Source: JBLHKW01 sp047618565 (GTDB lineage: Bacteria; Planctomycetota; UBA1135; GCA-002686595). Taken from it: a DNA stretch of 19,866 nt. Numbering within the stretch: the first letter of the stretch is position 1; every line of letters begins with the position of its first letter. Below, piece by piece: positions 11,149 to 18,832 of the stretch. Both the position numbers and the translations under genes were made by a program. The notes beneath the pieces are model-generated. The model searched no databases. It saw only the letters and a list, made by a program, of their open reading frames with translations, and was not told where the DNA came from. The stretch covers positions 1 to 19,866 of the forward strand of contig JBLHKW010000100.1 of the NCBI GenBank assembly GCA_047618565.1. The letters are read 5' to 3'.

Positions 11149-12002
11149 CACTCGGCCTCCGAGTTCTCGAGGATGCGCGCCACGCCCATGCGCGTGAATT
11201 CCTCGCGCAGGGTCTCCCGATAGCGCCCCTTGAGGCCGATCTCAGTGCGCCGCATCGAGTCGATCAGGTGGCTCACGGGCTCGCTACGGTCGGGCATCTC
11301 GCCCAGCTCGTCGAGCACGCGCCGGCGCGGATCCCCGGAACGGAAGATGCGCTTGAAGATCTGGCGCAACTGGTCGATGTCCTCGGCCTTCATCCCATCG
11401 CGCTGCAAACCGATGATGTTGACGCCGCGCACGCGCGAGGCGTGGCCCTCCACGATCATGAACGGCGGAGCGTCGCGCAGCATGCGCGTCATGGCGCCCA
11501 CGTACGCGTAGCGGCCGACCGTGCAGAAGTGGTGCGCACCCGAGCCACCGCTCAGGTTGGCGTGATGCTCAACGAGCACATGCCCGGCCAGCATGACGTT
11601 GTTTCCGAGGATCACATGATCCTCCAGCTCGCAGTCATGCGCCACATGGCTACAAGCCATAAGTAGGCAATGGCTGCCAAGGCTCGTGAGGCCACCGCCC
11701 TTGATCGTGCCGCGGTTGATCGTGACGAACTCGCGGATGGTGTTGCCGTCCCCGATCGTCAGCTGCGTCGGCTCGCCCTGGTACGAGAAGTCCTGTGGAG
11801 CGCCGCCGAGATTGGCCTGGCCGACGATGATGTTGTCCGTGCCCAGGCTGGTCACGCCGTCGATCACCACCTGGGGCCCGACGCGTGTCCGGTCGCCGAT
11901 GGTCACCGCCGGCCCCACCACGGTGTAGGGCCCGATCTGGACATCGACACCCAGCTCGGCGCCGGGGCTGATCACTGCAGTCGGATGAATAAGGGTCGAC
12001 AT
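11148..12002 (-). CDS. lpxA: Acyl-ACP--UDP-N-acetylglucosamine O-acyltransferase
   Basis: This enzyme performs the first step of lipid A synthesis, transferring a 3-hydroxyacyl chain from ACP to the 3-position of UDP-GlcNAc in the cytoplasm. The 284-residue protein opens with hexapeptide repeats of a left-handed beta-helix (IHPTAVISPGAELG, VQIGPYTVVG). It carries SHVAHDCELEDHVILGNN with the general base at His122 (E. coli His125), then AGHV and GVNIIGLQRDG, and ends with the usual helical bundle. The position of E. coli Gly173, the acyl-chain ruler, appears to be Ala170, which may favour a shorter chain. The ATG lies 13 nt after lpxC-fabZ, behind AGGAAGGAA. It overlaps the next gene by one base. 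Confidence 0.97.
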   Translation of the reverse strand: MSTLIHPTAVISPGAELGVDVQIGPYTVVGPAVTIGDRTRVGPQVVIDGVTSLGTDNIIVGQANLGGAPQDFSYQGEPTQLTIGDGNTIREFVTINRGTIKGGGLTSLGSHCLLMACSHVAHDCELEDHVILGNNVMLAGHVLVEHHANLSGGSGAHHFCTVGRYAYVGAMTRMLRDAPPFMIVEGHASRVRGVNIIGLQRDGMKAEDIDQLRQIFKRIFRSGDPRRRVLDELGEMPDRSEPVSHLIDSMRRTEIGLKGRYRETLREEFTRMGVARILENSEAE

Positions 12003-12015
12003 GCTTCCTTCCTCG

Positions 12016-13308
12016 TCAGGCCTCGATCATGGTGAACATCAGGATAGCTTCGCAAACACGGTTCCCGGCCACCGAGCCAGATGCGCGCACCTGGGCGGTC
12101 TTGCCCTTGGTACGGATGGTTTCGACTTCGAGCCGCAATTGATCGCCGGGGGTCACCGCTCCACGCAGCTTGACCTTGTCGATCGACCAAAGCACGGCCA
12201 GCTTGCCCGTGTGCTCGAGCTTGCGCAGGAGCAGCATCCCGGCCAGCTGGGCCATGGCCTCGAGTTGCAGAACGCCCGGCATGATCGGCATCTCCGGGAA
12301 GTGGCCCTGAAAGTAGGGCTCGTTGATCGTCACGTTCTTGATCGCGACCGCCCGCCGATACCCCTCGACCTCGATCACGCGATCGATCATCAGGAAGGGG
12401 TAGCGGTGCGGCAACATGCGCACGATCTCGCGGATATCCAGAGCCGACTCGCGCTGAACCAGCCCACCGGTCTCCTGGGCCTGCATGAGGTCCAGGAGCT
12501 TGCGGACGAGGTCCGCGTTGCTCTTATGCCCGGTCCGGTTGGCGATGATGTGCGCGTTGAGGTCCGCGCCCAGCAGGCGCAGGTCCCCCACGAGGTCCAG
12601 CAGCTTGTGGCGCACCGGCTCGTCCGGCATGCGGAACTTCGTCTCGGGGTCCCCGAGCACGACCGTGTTCTCCTTGGTGGCGCCCTTGCCGAAACCCTGG
12701 GCGACCAAGTACTCGACCTCGGAGGCCAGGCAGAACGTTCGCGCCGGAGCGATATCGCGCTCGAAGGACTCGGGCGTCAACTCGACCTGGAAGGCCCCGC
12801 TCTGGACCCCGGGCTCATCGAAGAAGGCCACGTACTGCAGGACCAGACTGTCGGTCTTGTTGGGCAGCGCCACCAGGGTGGCGTCCCCGTCACGCACGTA
12901 GACGGGCTGGTCGAGCCGGAAGACCTTGGCCTCCTCGCGCTGCTCGACGGTCCCGGCCTGGCTGAAGAATTCAAGGAAGGGTAGGGCGCTGCCATCCAGG
13001 CCTGGGAATTCCGGCCCGTTCAGCTCGACGCGCAGGTTGTCGATCCGAGACGCGGCGCACGCAGCCAGAAAGTGTTCGACCGTCTCGACGTGGGCGCCAT
13101 CGCGCACCAGCCGGGTGCGGCGGTCCATCGGCGAGTGGTAGGCGATCAGGGCCGGAATGCTGGGCGCATCCGTGAGGTCCGTGCGCACGAACTCGATGCC
13201 CTTGCCCTGGGCCGCCGGCAGGATGCGCGCCTTGATGGTCTCGCCGCTGTGCAGGCCGACGCCCGAAAACTCGACCGGGGTGCGCAGGGTGCGTTGCTTG
13301 CGACTCAC
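12016..13308 (-). CDS. lpxC/fabZ: Bifunctional LpxC deacetylase / FabZ dehydratase fusion
   Basis: This is a two-domain cytoplasmic protein of 430 residues. Residues 1-285 are LpxC, which deacetylates the LpxA product in the committed step of lipid A synthesis. The zinc ligands are His79 (VEHF), His234 and Asp238 (VRHKLLDLVGD), with Glu78 and His261 (NRTGHKSN) as catalytic residues. Residues ~288-430 are FabZ, the 3-hydroxyacyl-ACP dehydratase, with His301 (LPHRYPFLMIDRV) and Glu350 (PGVLQLEAMAQ). The fusion is known from Bacteroidota and some relatives. The GTG start overlaps the lpxD stop by four bases (GTGA). A longer frame from 13422 would lie inside lpxD and is not favoured. Both active sites look intact. 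Confidence 0.96.
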   Translation of the reverse strand: MSRKQRTLRTPVEFSGVGLHSGETIKARILPAAQGKGIEFVRTDLTDAPSIPALIAYHSPMDRRTRLVRDGAHVETVEHFLAACAASRIDNLRVELNGPEFPGLDGSALPFLEFFSQAGTVEQREEAKVFRLDQPVYVRDGDATLVALPNKTDSLVLQYVAFFDEPGVQSGAFQVELTPESFERDIAPARTFCLASEVEYLVAQGFGKGATKENTVVLGDPETKFRMPDEPVRHKLLDLVGDLRLLGADLNAHIIANRTGHKSNADLVRKLLDLMQAQETGGLVQRESALDIREIVRMLPHRYPFLMIDRVIEVEGYRRAVAIKNVTINEPYFQGHFPEMPIMPGVLQLEAMAQLAGMLLLRKLEHTGKLAVLWSIDKVKLRGAVTPGDQLRLEVETIRTKGKTAQVRASGSVAGNRVCEAILMFTMIEA

Positions 13309-14351
13309 GAGTCCCCGCCCTCGAGCTGATCGATGCGCTCCTGCAGGTTTTTCACGGTCCGGAACAGGTCCCTCAATCGACGCGTGAAGGTCACCTGACG
13401 CAATTCGTCCTGCAGGGGCCATGCCGGGAAACCCGCCACCTGCACACCCGGGTCGACCGAGGACATGACTCCAGACTTGGCCCCGACACCGACGCCGTCG
13501 CCCAGCTCCACATGGCCGGTGACGCCCGACTGCCCGCCCAGGACCACATGCGTGCCCAGGCGCGCCGAACCGGCAATTCCGACCTGCGCGGCGAGTAGTG
13601 AGTGCGCGCCGATCTGTACGTTGTGAGCCACATGCACCATGTTATCGAGCTTCGCGCCTTTGCCGATGCGCGTGGCCCCGGTGCGCGCGCGGTCGATCGC
13701 CACGCACGCTCCGAGCTCGACGTCATCGGCGATCTCGACGCTGCCGCCCTGGGGGACCTTGTGCCAGGCACCGTCGCGCATGTCGAAGCCCAGGCCGTCG
13801 GAGCCGACCACCGTATTGCTGTGAAGCACGCAATGCTTGCCCACCGTCACGAACGGGTACAACACGACGCCCGCATGAAGAACGGTCCCGGCTCCGATCT
13901 GAACCCCGGCACCCACGGTCACGTTCGGGTGCAGCACCACGCCGTCCCCGAGCTGAGCGCCTTCGCCGACGACGCTGAGCGGGCCGATGCACACACCCTC
14001 TCCAAGCTCGGCGCCGGCATCCACCACGGCGCTCGGGTGGATCCCAGCGGGGATGGGAGGCGCGCTCCGCGCGAAGGCCTCGACCACCGCCGAGAAGGCC
14101 TGCCCCGGGTCCTTGCAGACTAGCAACGCCAGGCCCTCGCGTTCGAATCCAGCGGCAAGCTCGTCGCCGATGACCACCGCCGCGGCCTGGGTGATCTCGA
14201 GTTCCTTGCGGTAACGCGGATCAGCGAGGAAGCTGACCTCGTCAGAGGTGGCCTCCAGTAAGGGCGCTGCGCCGCAAACGACCCGATTTCCATCGCCCAC
14301 AAGGACTGCGTCCAGAAGCTGCGCAAGCTCGGATAAGGTTGACGAGGTCAT
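13305..14351 (-). CDS. lpxD: UDP-3-O-(3-hydroxyacyl)glucosamine N-acyltransferase
   Basis: This enzyme adds the second hydroxyacyl chain, to the 2-amine, in lipid A synthesis. The 348-residue protein has the LpxD N-terminal uridine-binding domain (~1-100, with SDEVSFLADPRY). Many hexapeptide repeats follow, forming a left-handed beta-helix (~103-310), and the catalytic His243 lies in DNMVHVAHNVQIG (E. coli His239). A C-terminal helix that looks coiled-coil (RRLRDLFRTVKNLQERIDQL) ends the protein. The ATG at 14351 has a pyrimidine-rich stretch (CCTCCCC) immediately upstream instead of a Shine-Dalgarno site, which is unlike the other genes here. It is the first gene of the lpx operon, about 90 nt behind a probable promoter. 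Confidence 0.97.
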   Translation of the reverse strand: MTSSTLSELAQLLDAVLVGDGNRVVCGAAPLLEATSDEVSFLADPRYRKELEITQAAAVVIGDELAAGFEREGLALLVCKDPGQAFSAVVEAFARSAPPIPAGIHPSAVVDAGAELGEGVCIGPLSVVGEGAQLGDGVVLHPNVTVGAGVQIGAGTVLHAGVVLYPFVTVGKHCVLHSNTVVGSDGLGFDMRDGAWHKVPQGGSVEIADDVELGACVAIDRARTGATRIGKGAKLDNMVHVAHNVQIGAHSLLAAQVGIAGSARLGTHVVLGGQSGVTGHVELGDGVGVGAKSGVMSSVDPGVQVAGFPAWPLQDELRQVTFTRRLRDLFRTVKNLQERIDQLEGGDS

Positions 14352-14448
14352 CAGGGGAGGCCCATCGGGGACTCTTTTGGCGTCCTACGGTGCGGACAGC
14401 CGGACTCGGGGGTCCACAGCAGACTCGCCGGGGACCTCAAGGGGCCCA

Positions 14449-14477
14449 TGTGTAGCCCACGACCTCGACCCTGTCAA
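14449..14477 (-). promoter_or_regulatory. Probable promoter of the lpxD-ileS operon
   Basis: On the minus strand a perfect -35 TTGACA (14477-14472) is followed after 17 nt by TACACA (14454-14449), which matches the -10 consensus at 3 of 6 positions including the first two. It lies in the 191-nt gap between bamA and lpxD, where a promoter is expected. Transcription would start near 14442, leaving an untranslated leader of about 90 nt. Confidence 0.55.
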
Positions 14478-14542
14478 CCGCCCACAGCCGCAGCCCCGTC
14501 GGCTGGCTCTCCAGCACAGGCCGTGGTGGAATTCAGGGCCTG

Positions 14543-17101
14543 CTAGCGGAAGCTGAGGCGGAAGGAGAAGGTCTCGCGGTCGTCCCCCTCGCCTTCCTGG
14601 ATGGGGAAGCCGAAGTTGAAGGTCAGGGGCAGCGGCTGGGTGAGGCCGAAGCCGAAGCCGATGGAGCTGCGAGCCTGGTCCAGATCGAGCTCGAAGCTCT
14701 CGGGGTCCAGGACGCCGGCGTCGATGAAGGCAAAGCCGCGGATCAGCTCCCGCCGACGGGAAGTGCCTGGCACCGGAGTCGTGTACAGGGGGTGCCGATA
14801 CTCGAGGGTCGCTCGCGCGTAGGTCTCGCCGCCGATCGGAACCGCATTCGTGTTCGGGCCGACGCCTCGGAAGTTGAAGCCGCGCAGAGTCGTCGAGCCG
14901 CCCAGGAAGAAACGCTCGCCGTAGTGAACCGAGTCGGTGTCGCCAAACGGGTGAGCGACGCCCACGCCGAGCCCCATGTAGAAGCCGGGTCGCGCGCCGC
15001 CTTCCACATCGCCCAGGGGCACGTAGCCGTCGAAGATAACCTCGCTCTTAAAGGTGTCCTCGTCGCCGCCGAAGACGCCACCGTAGTAGGTGTTCGTCCA
15101 GTTGACCATATGGCCCGTGGACGGCACCAGGCGGTTGTCGAGCTCGCGATGGCGAACGCCCACCGTGAACCCATGGAATGTCGAGGGCTCGTCCGAGTCC
15201 GTCAGCGTCGTGGGCAGCTCACCCTCCTGGAAGTCCGAGAGGTCGTAGGTCTGCCAGACGGGGCCAGCCGTGACCCGCAGGTTGTGACCGAAGAGCCGCG
15301 CGAACTGGAAGCCGACGCGCTCCGTATCCTGATCGTGGGTGCGGAAGCGACGCACGCGCTGCAGGCCCTCGATCTCGAAGGTCCAGCGGTCGAAGTGCGT
15401 CCCCAGCAGGTCAGGATGGGTGTAGCGCATGCGCCAGAAGCTGATCTCGGTACCTGGAGCGAGGTCGATGTTGAACGACTCGCCGTTGCCGTGGAACGCT
15501 TCCTTGCGGTAGATCTCGCTGAAGGTCGAACCGAAGGACCTGGGCGTGTTCGATGCCTGGAAGTTGCGCATCCCCAGGGACAGAACGCCCACCAGTCCGT
15601 TGTCACTGGCCACACCGCCGGAGAGGCTGAAGTCGACCACCCGGCCCTCGTTGACCTGGTACTCCACATCGACCTCCTTGGGATCCTCCGTCTCGACGAA
15701 GACGTATCCCGGGTCGCGATGGGCCAGGTCCTGACGATCCGAGAAGAACCCCGTACTGGTGATGCGATTGAGCGTCTTGTCGATCTCCGTGACGTTGGCG
15801 ACCTCGCCCGGAATAACACTGCTCTCGCGCCGCAGAACCCGGTCGCGCGTGTGCAGGTTGCCGCGTAGGCGCACCTCGCGGATCGTGCGCTGCTGGCCCT
15901 GGGCCAGGCGGTAAACCACCAGGACGCTGTGATTCTCGACATCCTCGATCAGGTCAGGCTCGAGCAGGATCCAGCCGTTGGCGCTGCGCGGATTGCCAAA
16001 GTGCCGGTTGTCCAGGTAGCCGCGCGCGCCGTAGTAGGAGCGCAGCGCGCGCGCGTCGAGCTGCATACGCACGCGCTCGAAGGGCAGGCCGGGCTTCAGC
16101 GAAAGCAGGGCCAGCAGCTCCGCCTCAGGGAACAACAGGTCCGTCTCGACCTCCCGCTCCTGCCCGTTTTCCACGACGCGCTCCACCCCCTCGATGCGCA
16201 CACCCTCGACCGTGTACAGCGGCCCCTCGTCGACGATGAAATGAACCTTGGCCCGATCGCGGTCATTGGTGAAGTCGATGCGGTCGACCTCGACCTTGGC
16301 GTCGAGCCAGCCGCGATCCCGATAGACCTGGCGCATGGCGATCAGGTCCGCGTCCAGGTCCTCCTCGACGAAGACACTGCCCCACCATCGAAAGAGCCCG
16401 CGCCCCTTGGTCTCGTTGCTCGCCAGGCTGAACAGGCCGCCACGCCAGAAGCCCCAGCCCGTATTCTTCAGCGAGTCGTTTCCGCGGACCCGCACGCTGG
16501 TGACGCGTACCTTGGGGCCCTCCCGGATCTCGAAGATGACATCGGGGATCTCGGAGGCGCCAGGCGCCTGGGCTTCGAGTCCGTGAGAGATCACGTCGAT
16601 CTCGACGAAGTGGAATCCAGCGCGCTTGTACCCTTCGATCAAGCGCACGCGCACTCGCTCTGCACGGTGCAGAAACAACTCTGCGCGCCCCTCGAGTTCT
16701 GCCCATTCGAGCAGGCGCTTGGTCTTGATCTTCTCGTTGCCGATGAAGCGCGGCTCGACGTCGACCGGCATCTCGCGCAGGATGTGCACGACCAGTTCGA
16801 TCCCGCCGGCCACGGGCGTGCGCAACACCTCCGCGATCACCTTCTGCGCGCTCCACAGACCACGGATGCCCTCGGTCAGGGCGATGTAGTCCACGGGCGT
16901 GCCGACCCTCTGCCCTATCAGGGCGATCACGCTCTCCTCGCTGTGGTAGCGCAGCCCCTCGACCCGGATGCTCTGGATGAGATCCTCGCCCAGGGTCACG
17001 GGCGGCTCCGTCAGACCGAGCGCGGGGTCGATCGGCTCCTGAGCCCGAACGTCTCCCGCCAGAAGCACGAACGCGCACAGCACGCTCGTCAGCAGACCCA
17101 T
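14543..17101 (-). CDS. bamA: Outer membrane protein assembly factor BamA
   Basis: This is the essential Omp85-family insertase that folds beta-barrel proteins into the outer membrane. With the start at 17101 it has 852 residues. The signal peptide MGLLTSVLCAFVLLAGDVRA is followed by Gln21. Five POTRA domains follow at roughly 42-111, 113-198, 200-294, 297-400 and 406-486. POTRA3 carries a Trp-rich insertion (~213-240). The remainder is the 16-strand barrel, with the conserved loop-6 LRGF at 739-742. The protein ends in SFR, one Arg past the usual terminal aromatic residue. The frame stays open up to 17365, but the sequence before the signal peptide looks non-coding. No candidate start has a clear ribosome site, so the exact start is uncertain. 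It lies downstream of dnaB and upstream of lpxD with no skp gene. Confidence 0.95.
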   Translation of the reverse strand: MGLLTSVLCAFVLLAGDVRAQEPIDPALGLTEPPVTLGEDLIQSIRVEGLRYHSEESVIALIGQRVGTPVDYIALTEGIRGLWSAQKVIAEVLRTPVAGGIELVVHILREMPVDVEPRFIGNEKIKTKRLLEWAELEGRAELFLHRAERVRVRLIEGYKRAGFHFVEIDVISHGLEAQAPGASEIPDVIFEIREGPKVRVTSVRVRGNDSLKNTGWGFWRGGLFSLASNETKGRGLFRWWGSVFVEEDLDADLIAMRQVYRDRGWLDAKVEVDRIDFTNDRDRAKVHFIVDEGPLYTVEGVRIEGVERVVENGQEREVETDLLFPEAELLALLSLKPGLPFERVRMQLDARALRSYYGARGYLDNRHFGNPRSANGWILLEPDLIEDVENHSVLVVYRLAQGQQRTIREVRLRGNLHTRDRVLRRESSVIPGEVANVTEIDKTLNRITSTGFFSDRQDLAHRDPGYVFVETEDPKEVDVEYQVNEGRVVDFSLSGGVASDNGLVGVLSLGMRNFQASNTPRSFGSTFSEIYRKEAFHGNGESFNIDLAPGTEISFWRMRYTHPDLLGTHFDRWTFEIEGLQRVRRFRTHDQDTERVGFQFARLFGHNLRVTAGPVWQTYDLSDFQEGELPTTLTDSDEPSTFHGFTVGVRHRELDNRLVPSTGHMVNWTNTYYGGVFGGDEDTFKSEVIFDGYVPLGDVEGGARPGFYMGLGVGVAHPFGDTDSVHYGERFFLGGSTTLRGFNFRGVGPNTNAVPIGGETYARATLEYRHPLYTTPVPGTSRRRELIRGFAFIDAGVLDPESFELDLDQARSSIGFGFGLTQPLPLTFNFGFPIQEGEGDDRETFSFRLSFR

Positions 17102-17303
17102 CGAACTGCGGCGCGCAGTACGCGAGTTCACGTGCGGCAGGCGCGGGCCGCGAATCAGACGCTCCGGATGCAAGCGTGGCAGTATGCGCTTCTGATGGGG
17201 GTCCCGAAGCGCACGCGAATCGGTGGATTCGATGTGACTCTCAGGCGCCGCACAGAAGCGGTGGATGCTGCCTTGGGGCCGGATCACTGTCATACGGGAC
17301 CTG
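17102..17303 (-). other. Gap between dnaB and bamA, no gene seen
   Basis: This is 202 nt with no separate gene and no convincing promoter or terminator. In the bamA frame it would encode an Arg/Pro/His-rich stretch unlike an export signal. An ATG at 17293, 10 nt after the dnaB stop, could in principle start a longer BamA, but the signal peptide would then be buried 64 residues in. It is more likely an untranslated leader of bamA. Confidence 0.5.
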
Positions 17304-18686
17304 CTAGGGCAGGATCGGCTCGGCGAGGGACGGTTCGGGGTTCTCGAAGCGCAGGTGGTTGCCAAAGAAGCGCAGCGTCACTGCTCCGGTCGGACCGTTC
17401 CGCTGCTTGGCGCAGATGATCTCGGCCTTGTTCTGGTTTTCGGGCGTCTGCTCGTAATATTCCTCGCGGAACAGCATGAGCACGACGTCAGCGTCCTGCT
17501 CGATCGCACCCGACTCCCGCAGGTCCGAGAGCTGCGGTCGCTTCTGTTCGCGGTTCTCGACCGCGCGCGAGAGCTGGGACAGGGCCACCACAGGCACCTC
17601 GAGCTCGCGCCCCAGCTCCTTCAAGGAACGCGAGATGGTACTGATTTCCTGCTGGCGACTCTCCGCACGCGGTGCCGTCATGAGCTGCAGGTAGTCGATC
17701 ACGATCATGTCGAGCCCGTACTGTGCCTTGACGCGCCGCGCCCGACTGCGCAGGGCCATCACCGACAGACCGGGCGAATCATCGATGAAGAGGCGCGCCG
17801 ACTGGAGCTCACCCGCAGCGCGCACCAGCTCCGAGTAGTCCTCGTTCGGAATCCGTCCGGTGCGCAGCTTGTGGGCGTCGACGCGGGCACGTGCGCAAAG
17901 CATGCGCTGCACGATGGCCATGCGTCCCATCTCAAGGCTGAAGAACAGCACGGACGGTTCGGTCTCGGCCCCCTCCGGCCGGTGCGTGGCCGCGTGGTCC
18001 ATGAGGTTCAGCACGAAGGCCGTCTTGCCCATCGAGGGACGCGCCGCGATGACGATCAGCTCGCCCTCGTTGAATCCGCCGAGCATGTCGTCGAGCTCGT
18101 AGAAGCCGGACGGGATGCCCGATATCTGGGCCTTGTCGCCGCGCGCGTCGAAGCGCTTGAAGGTCTCGTCAACGATCGACGAGATGGACACGGCGCCCCC
18201 ACGATCCCGGTTCTCGCTGATCTTGAAGACCCGGAACTCAGAGTTGTCGAGCAGCTCGCCCACACTCTCCGTATCCGGCGGCGTCGCGTAGGCCTCGTCG
18301 ATCGTCTCGACCGACTCGTGGATCAGGCGCCGAAGGATCGACGTCTGGACCACGAGGTTGACGTGGTGCGTCATGTGGGCCGCGGAACTGACCACCGCCG
18401 AGAGCTGTGCCAGATAGGCATTGCCGCCCACGTCGCCGAGCGTCCCGGCAGCCTTCAAGGCGCCAGAGATGCTGAGCAGATCGACCAGCACGTTGCGCTC
18501 GGTCAGCTCCATGATCGTCTCGTAGACGATCTGATGGCGCTTGTTGTAGAAGTCCTCTGCACGCAGGGATTCAGCCACATCCGGCACCCGCGCGGGGTCG
18601 GCCAGGATGGCACCGATGACGGACTTTTCCGCGCCGTCATCGTGGGGCGGAACGCGTCCGCCGGCATTTTTTAGATCATGCTCCAC
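17304..18686 (-). CDS. dnaB: Replicative DNA helicase DnaB
   Basis: This ring-shaped helicase unwinds DNA at the replication fork and recruits primase. It has 460 residues from the GTG at 18686, which lies 5 nt behind an AGGTGA ribosome site. A start further upstream would cut into the spacer. An N-terminal DnaB domain (~13-125) precedes the RecA-like C-terminal domain. Walker A is ARPSMGKTAF (215-224, with Lys221 and Thr222), Walker B is MIVIDYLQL (~327-335), the sensor stretch is ALSQLSRAVENRE (~368-379), and KQRNGPTG (427-434) carries the arginine-finger region. The length is usual for the family and no intein interrupts it, although dnaB is a common intein host. It follows rplI in the conserved ribosomal-protein/helicase cluster. 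Confidence 0.97.
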   Translation of the reverse strand: MEHDLKNAGGRVPPHDDGAEKSVIGAILADPARVPDVAESLRAEDFYNKRHQIVYETIMELTERNVLVDLLSISGALKAAGTLGDVGGNAYLAQLSAVVSSAAHMTHHVNLVVQTSILRRLIHESVETIDEAYATPPDTESVGELLDNSEFRVFKISENRDRGGAVSISSIVDETFKRFDARGDKAQISGIPSGFYELDDMLGGFNEGELIVIAARPSMGKTAFVLNLMDHAATHRPEGAETEPSVLFFSLEMGRMAIVQRMLCARARVDAHKLRTGRIPNEDYSELVRAAGELQSARLFIDDSPGLSVMALRSRARRVKAQYGLDMIVIDYLQLMTAPRAESRQQEISTISRSLKELGRELEVPVVALSQLSRAVENREQKRPQLSDLRESGAIEQDADVVLMLFREEYYEQTPENQNKAEIICAKQRNGPTGAVTLRFFGNHLRFENPEPSLAEPILP

Positions 18687-18743
18687 GATGTTCACCTCGA
18701 AGTGGCGCGGAGCATAACTCGCCAGTGCTGCTGGCGAAACAAG

Positions 18744-18809
18744 CGGGCCGGGTTTCCCTCCGCCTGCCCCCCTTGAAACAAGGAGCAAACGGGAGCGAAA
18801 CCCGGCCCG
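18744..18809 (-). terminator. Nested hairpin terminator or attenuator between rplI and dnaB
   Basis: Arms 18744-18756 and 18797-18809 form a perfect 13-bp GC-rich stem. It encloses a smaller ccttg/caagg hairpin (18771-18783). On the minus strand the stem is followed by CTTGTTTCG, a weak U-rich tail. It lies 23 nt after the rplI stop and about 58 nt before the dnaB start. It probably lowers or regulates read-through from the ribosomal protein genes into dnaB. Confidence 0.65.
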
Positions 18810-18832
18810 TGTGGCGATCAGAGGTCAGAGGT

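Noticed and set aside
17102..17365. BamA starting at an upstream codon such as 17293 or the open frame's beginning
   Set aside because: It would bury a clear signal peptide behind a basic, low-quality stretch and, at its longest, overlap dnaB.
15929..17419. A 496-codon plus-strand open frame, with similar ones at 14792-15868, 17265-18674, 9183-10163, 9991-11223 and 12001-12984
   Set aside because: All are shadows opposite bamA, dnaB, ileS, the oxidoreductase and lpxC-fabZ. None shows a recognisable motif or ribosome site.
17304..18686. Possible intein in dnaB
   Set aside because: The 460-residue protein runs uninterrupted through Walker A, Walker B and the arginine-finger region.
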